Shown piece after piece: positions 6,629 through 7,018 of a DNA stretch of 7,018 nt. The position numbers and the translations under genes were made by a program. Position 1 is the stretch's first letter; each line of letters opens with the position of its first letter. Under the pieces are notes generated by a model. It was not told where the DNA came from. It was given only the letters and a program-made list of their open reading frames with translations, and searched no databases. The DNA comes from JAZQUM01 sp045631305 (GTDB taxonomy: Bacteria > Bacillota > Clostridia > Oscillospirales > Oscillospiraceae): assembly GCA_045631305.1 (NCBI GenBank), contig JAZQUM010000074.1, positions 1 to 7,018 of the forward strand, in the 5' to 3' direction.

Positions 6629-6690
6629 CCCTTTGTAGTGAAAAGTTATTGATAAATTTATGTGAATTCTGTTGAAAGGGGGAGTATAGA

Positions 6691-6780
6691 GTGAAAAGTA
6701 TAAAAAAACTGCGGTTTGCACAAAATAAAATTCTTTTTTCAGGGAATCCTGCTGTGCATTTTTATGAAAAGTCTAATTAG
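6691..6780 (+). CDS. Possible 29-aa small protein (unrecognised)
   Basis: A GTG-started ORF of 29 codons, with AAAGGGGGAG at about 6675-6684 ending 6 nt before the start; this is one of the better ribosome binding sites in the window. The peptide begins with a basic stretch (KSIKKLRFAQNK) and has no membrane segment. It matches no family I know. It lies between the DnaA-box cluster and a 12-bp palindrome that includes its stop codon. No clear promoter precedes it. It may be a real small protein, a leader peptide or chance. Confidence 0.25.
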   Translation: MKSIKKLRFAQNKILFSGNPAVHFYEKSN

Positions 6781-6788
6781 CGCGCTAA
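6777..6788. promoter_or_regulatory. Perfect 12-bp palindrome, operator-like
   Basis: TTAGCGCGCTAA is its own reverse complement, with a GC-rich core inside AT-rich sequence. The form TTAG...CTAA resembles binding sites of dimeric winged-helix regulators, but no regulator gene is visible and no promoter overlaps it. It lies about 80 bp upstream of the tRNA promoter. Confidence 0.4.
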
Positions 6789-6868
6789 AGAAATGAAAGA
6801 TTTAATTCGTGATTACAATTTGTATTATACAGCCTGTTTGCATAGCGAAATAAAAGGCGGAGGCGCTA

Positions 6869-6897
6869 TTGACTGCCCTGATCTTATCTGCTATAAT
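6869..6897 (+). promoter_or_regulatory. Strong sigma-A promoter of the tRNA-Thr gene
   Basis: TTGACT (6869-6874), a 17-nt spacer and a perfect TATAAT (6892-6897) give a near-consensus promoter. Transcription would start near 6904, about 45 nt before the tRNA, which suits a highly expressed stable RNA. Confidence 0.88.
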
Positions 6898-6949
6898 TAC
6901 AATGCAGTTGTGTGGGCAGAAAGCTCAAAAACAGGTGCAAAATATTTTT

Positions 6950-7018
6950 GCTGGTATAGCTCAGCCGGTAGAGCAGCTGATTCGTAATCAGCAGGTCGCA
7001 GGTTCGAATCCCGTTACC
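6950..7018 (+). tRNA. tRNA-Thr, anticodon CGT, cut at the window end
   Basis: The acceptor 5' strand is GCTGGTA (6950-6956) and its partner begins TACC at 7015-7018; the last three paired bases (AGC expected) and the discriminator lie outside. The D stem is GCTC (6959-6962) with GAGC (6971-6974). The anticodon stem is GCTGA/TCAGC with loop TTCGTAA (6981-6987), giving anticodon CGT that reads ACG. The T loop is TTCGAAT (7003-7009) on stem GCAGG/CCCGT. That stem holds a G-U pair at 49:65 and an A-C mismatch at 51:63. A37 is present and, as in ANN-decoding tRNAs generally, would be the t6A site made by TsaD. Confidence 0.93.

Larger units (their letters stand above)
6451..6949. other. AT-rich spacer of about 500 bp without a convincing conventional gene
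   Basis: Between the hairpins after tsaD and the tRNA, neither strand shows a recognisable protein family. Base composition is clearly more A+T-rich than the neighbouring genes. The stretch holds short direct repeats (6463-6494 and 6500-6520), two GGGGGAAA copies (6522 and 6555), three DnaA-box-like 9-mers (6599-6628), an AT-only palindrome ATAAATTTAT (6652-6661), a 29-codon ORF (6691-6780), a 12-bp palindrome (6777-6788) and a promoter (6869-6897). Confidence 0.7.

Noticed and set aside
6629..6650. DnaA-trio element next to the DnaA boxes
   Set aside because: No regular three-base series with TAG-like repeats could be read on either side of the boxes.
6793..6987. Rightward ORF of 64 codons
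   Set aside because: It runs through a near-consensus promoter and into the tRNA-Thr gene, has only a weak ribosome binding site, and matches no family.
1..7018. CRISPR array, insertion sequence, defence island or prophage genes
   Set aside because: No regularly spaced long repeats, transposase, integrase or defence-type protein was seen; the genes are ordinary chromosomal ones.

Overview
This window looks like part of a Firmicutes chromosome of roughly 50% GC. The reasons are strong GGAGG-type ribosome binding sites, a compact rightward gene set, a Pol I lacking the first proofreading motif, a ComEA-like protein and a class-A sporulation/vegetative-type D,D-carboxypeptidase. A diderm Firmicute (Negativicutes-like) is my guess, but nothing in the window proves it.

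Layout. Positions 1-700 hold the N-terminal 233 codons of a leftward D-alanyl-D-alanine carboxypeptidase, cut by the window edge just before the expected KTG motif. Positions 701-889 are a divergent intergenic region with hairpins and two promoter-like elements, each lying close to the start of the opposite gene, so the predicted leaders overlap. Positions 890-6374 hold five rightward genes with no visible terminator between them: a short comEA-like gene, polA, an EamA-family transporter, rimI and tsaD. polA and the transporter overlap by ATGA, the transporter and rimI are 4 nt apart, and the other gaps are 30-34 nt. A strong intrinsic terminator follows tsaD at about 6381-6426.

Positions 6427-6949 contain no convincing conventional gene and are clearly richer in A+T than the genes. 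This stretch carries a second hairpin, a 20-bp-period direct repeat, three tandem DnaA-box-like 9-mers including one perfect TGTGGATAA, an AT-only palindrome, a 29-codon ORF with a good ribosome binding site, a perfect 12-bp palindrome, and a near-consensus sigma-A promoter (TTGACT-N17-TATAAT). The promoter drives a tRNA-Thr(CGT) whose last bases lie beyond the window.

How the genes fit together: polA acts in DNA repair and Okazaki-fragment processing. The comEA-like protein binds DNA, probably for uptake. rimI and tsaD are common neighbours in bacterial genomes; TsaD makes t6A37 on ANN-decoding tRNAs, a class that includes the tRNA-Thr at the end of the window. The most unexplained sequence is the spacer with the DnaA-box cluster. 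It resembles part of an origin or a DnaA-regulated site, but the rightward orientation of the essential genes towards it argues against a simple oriC.
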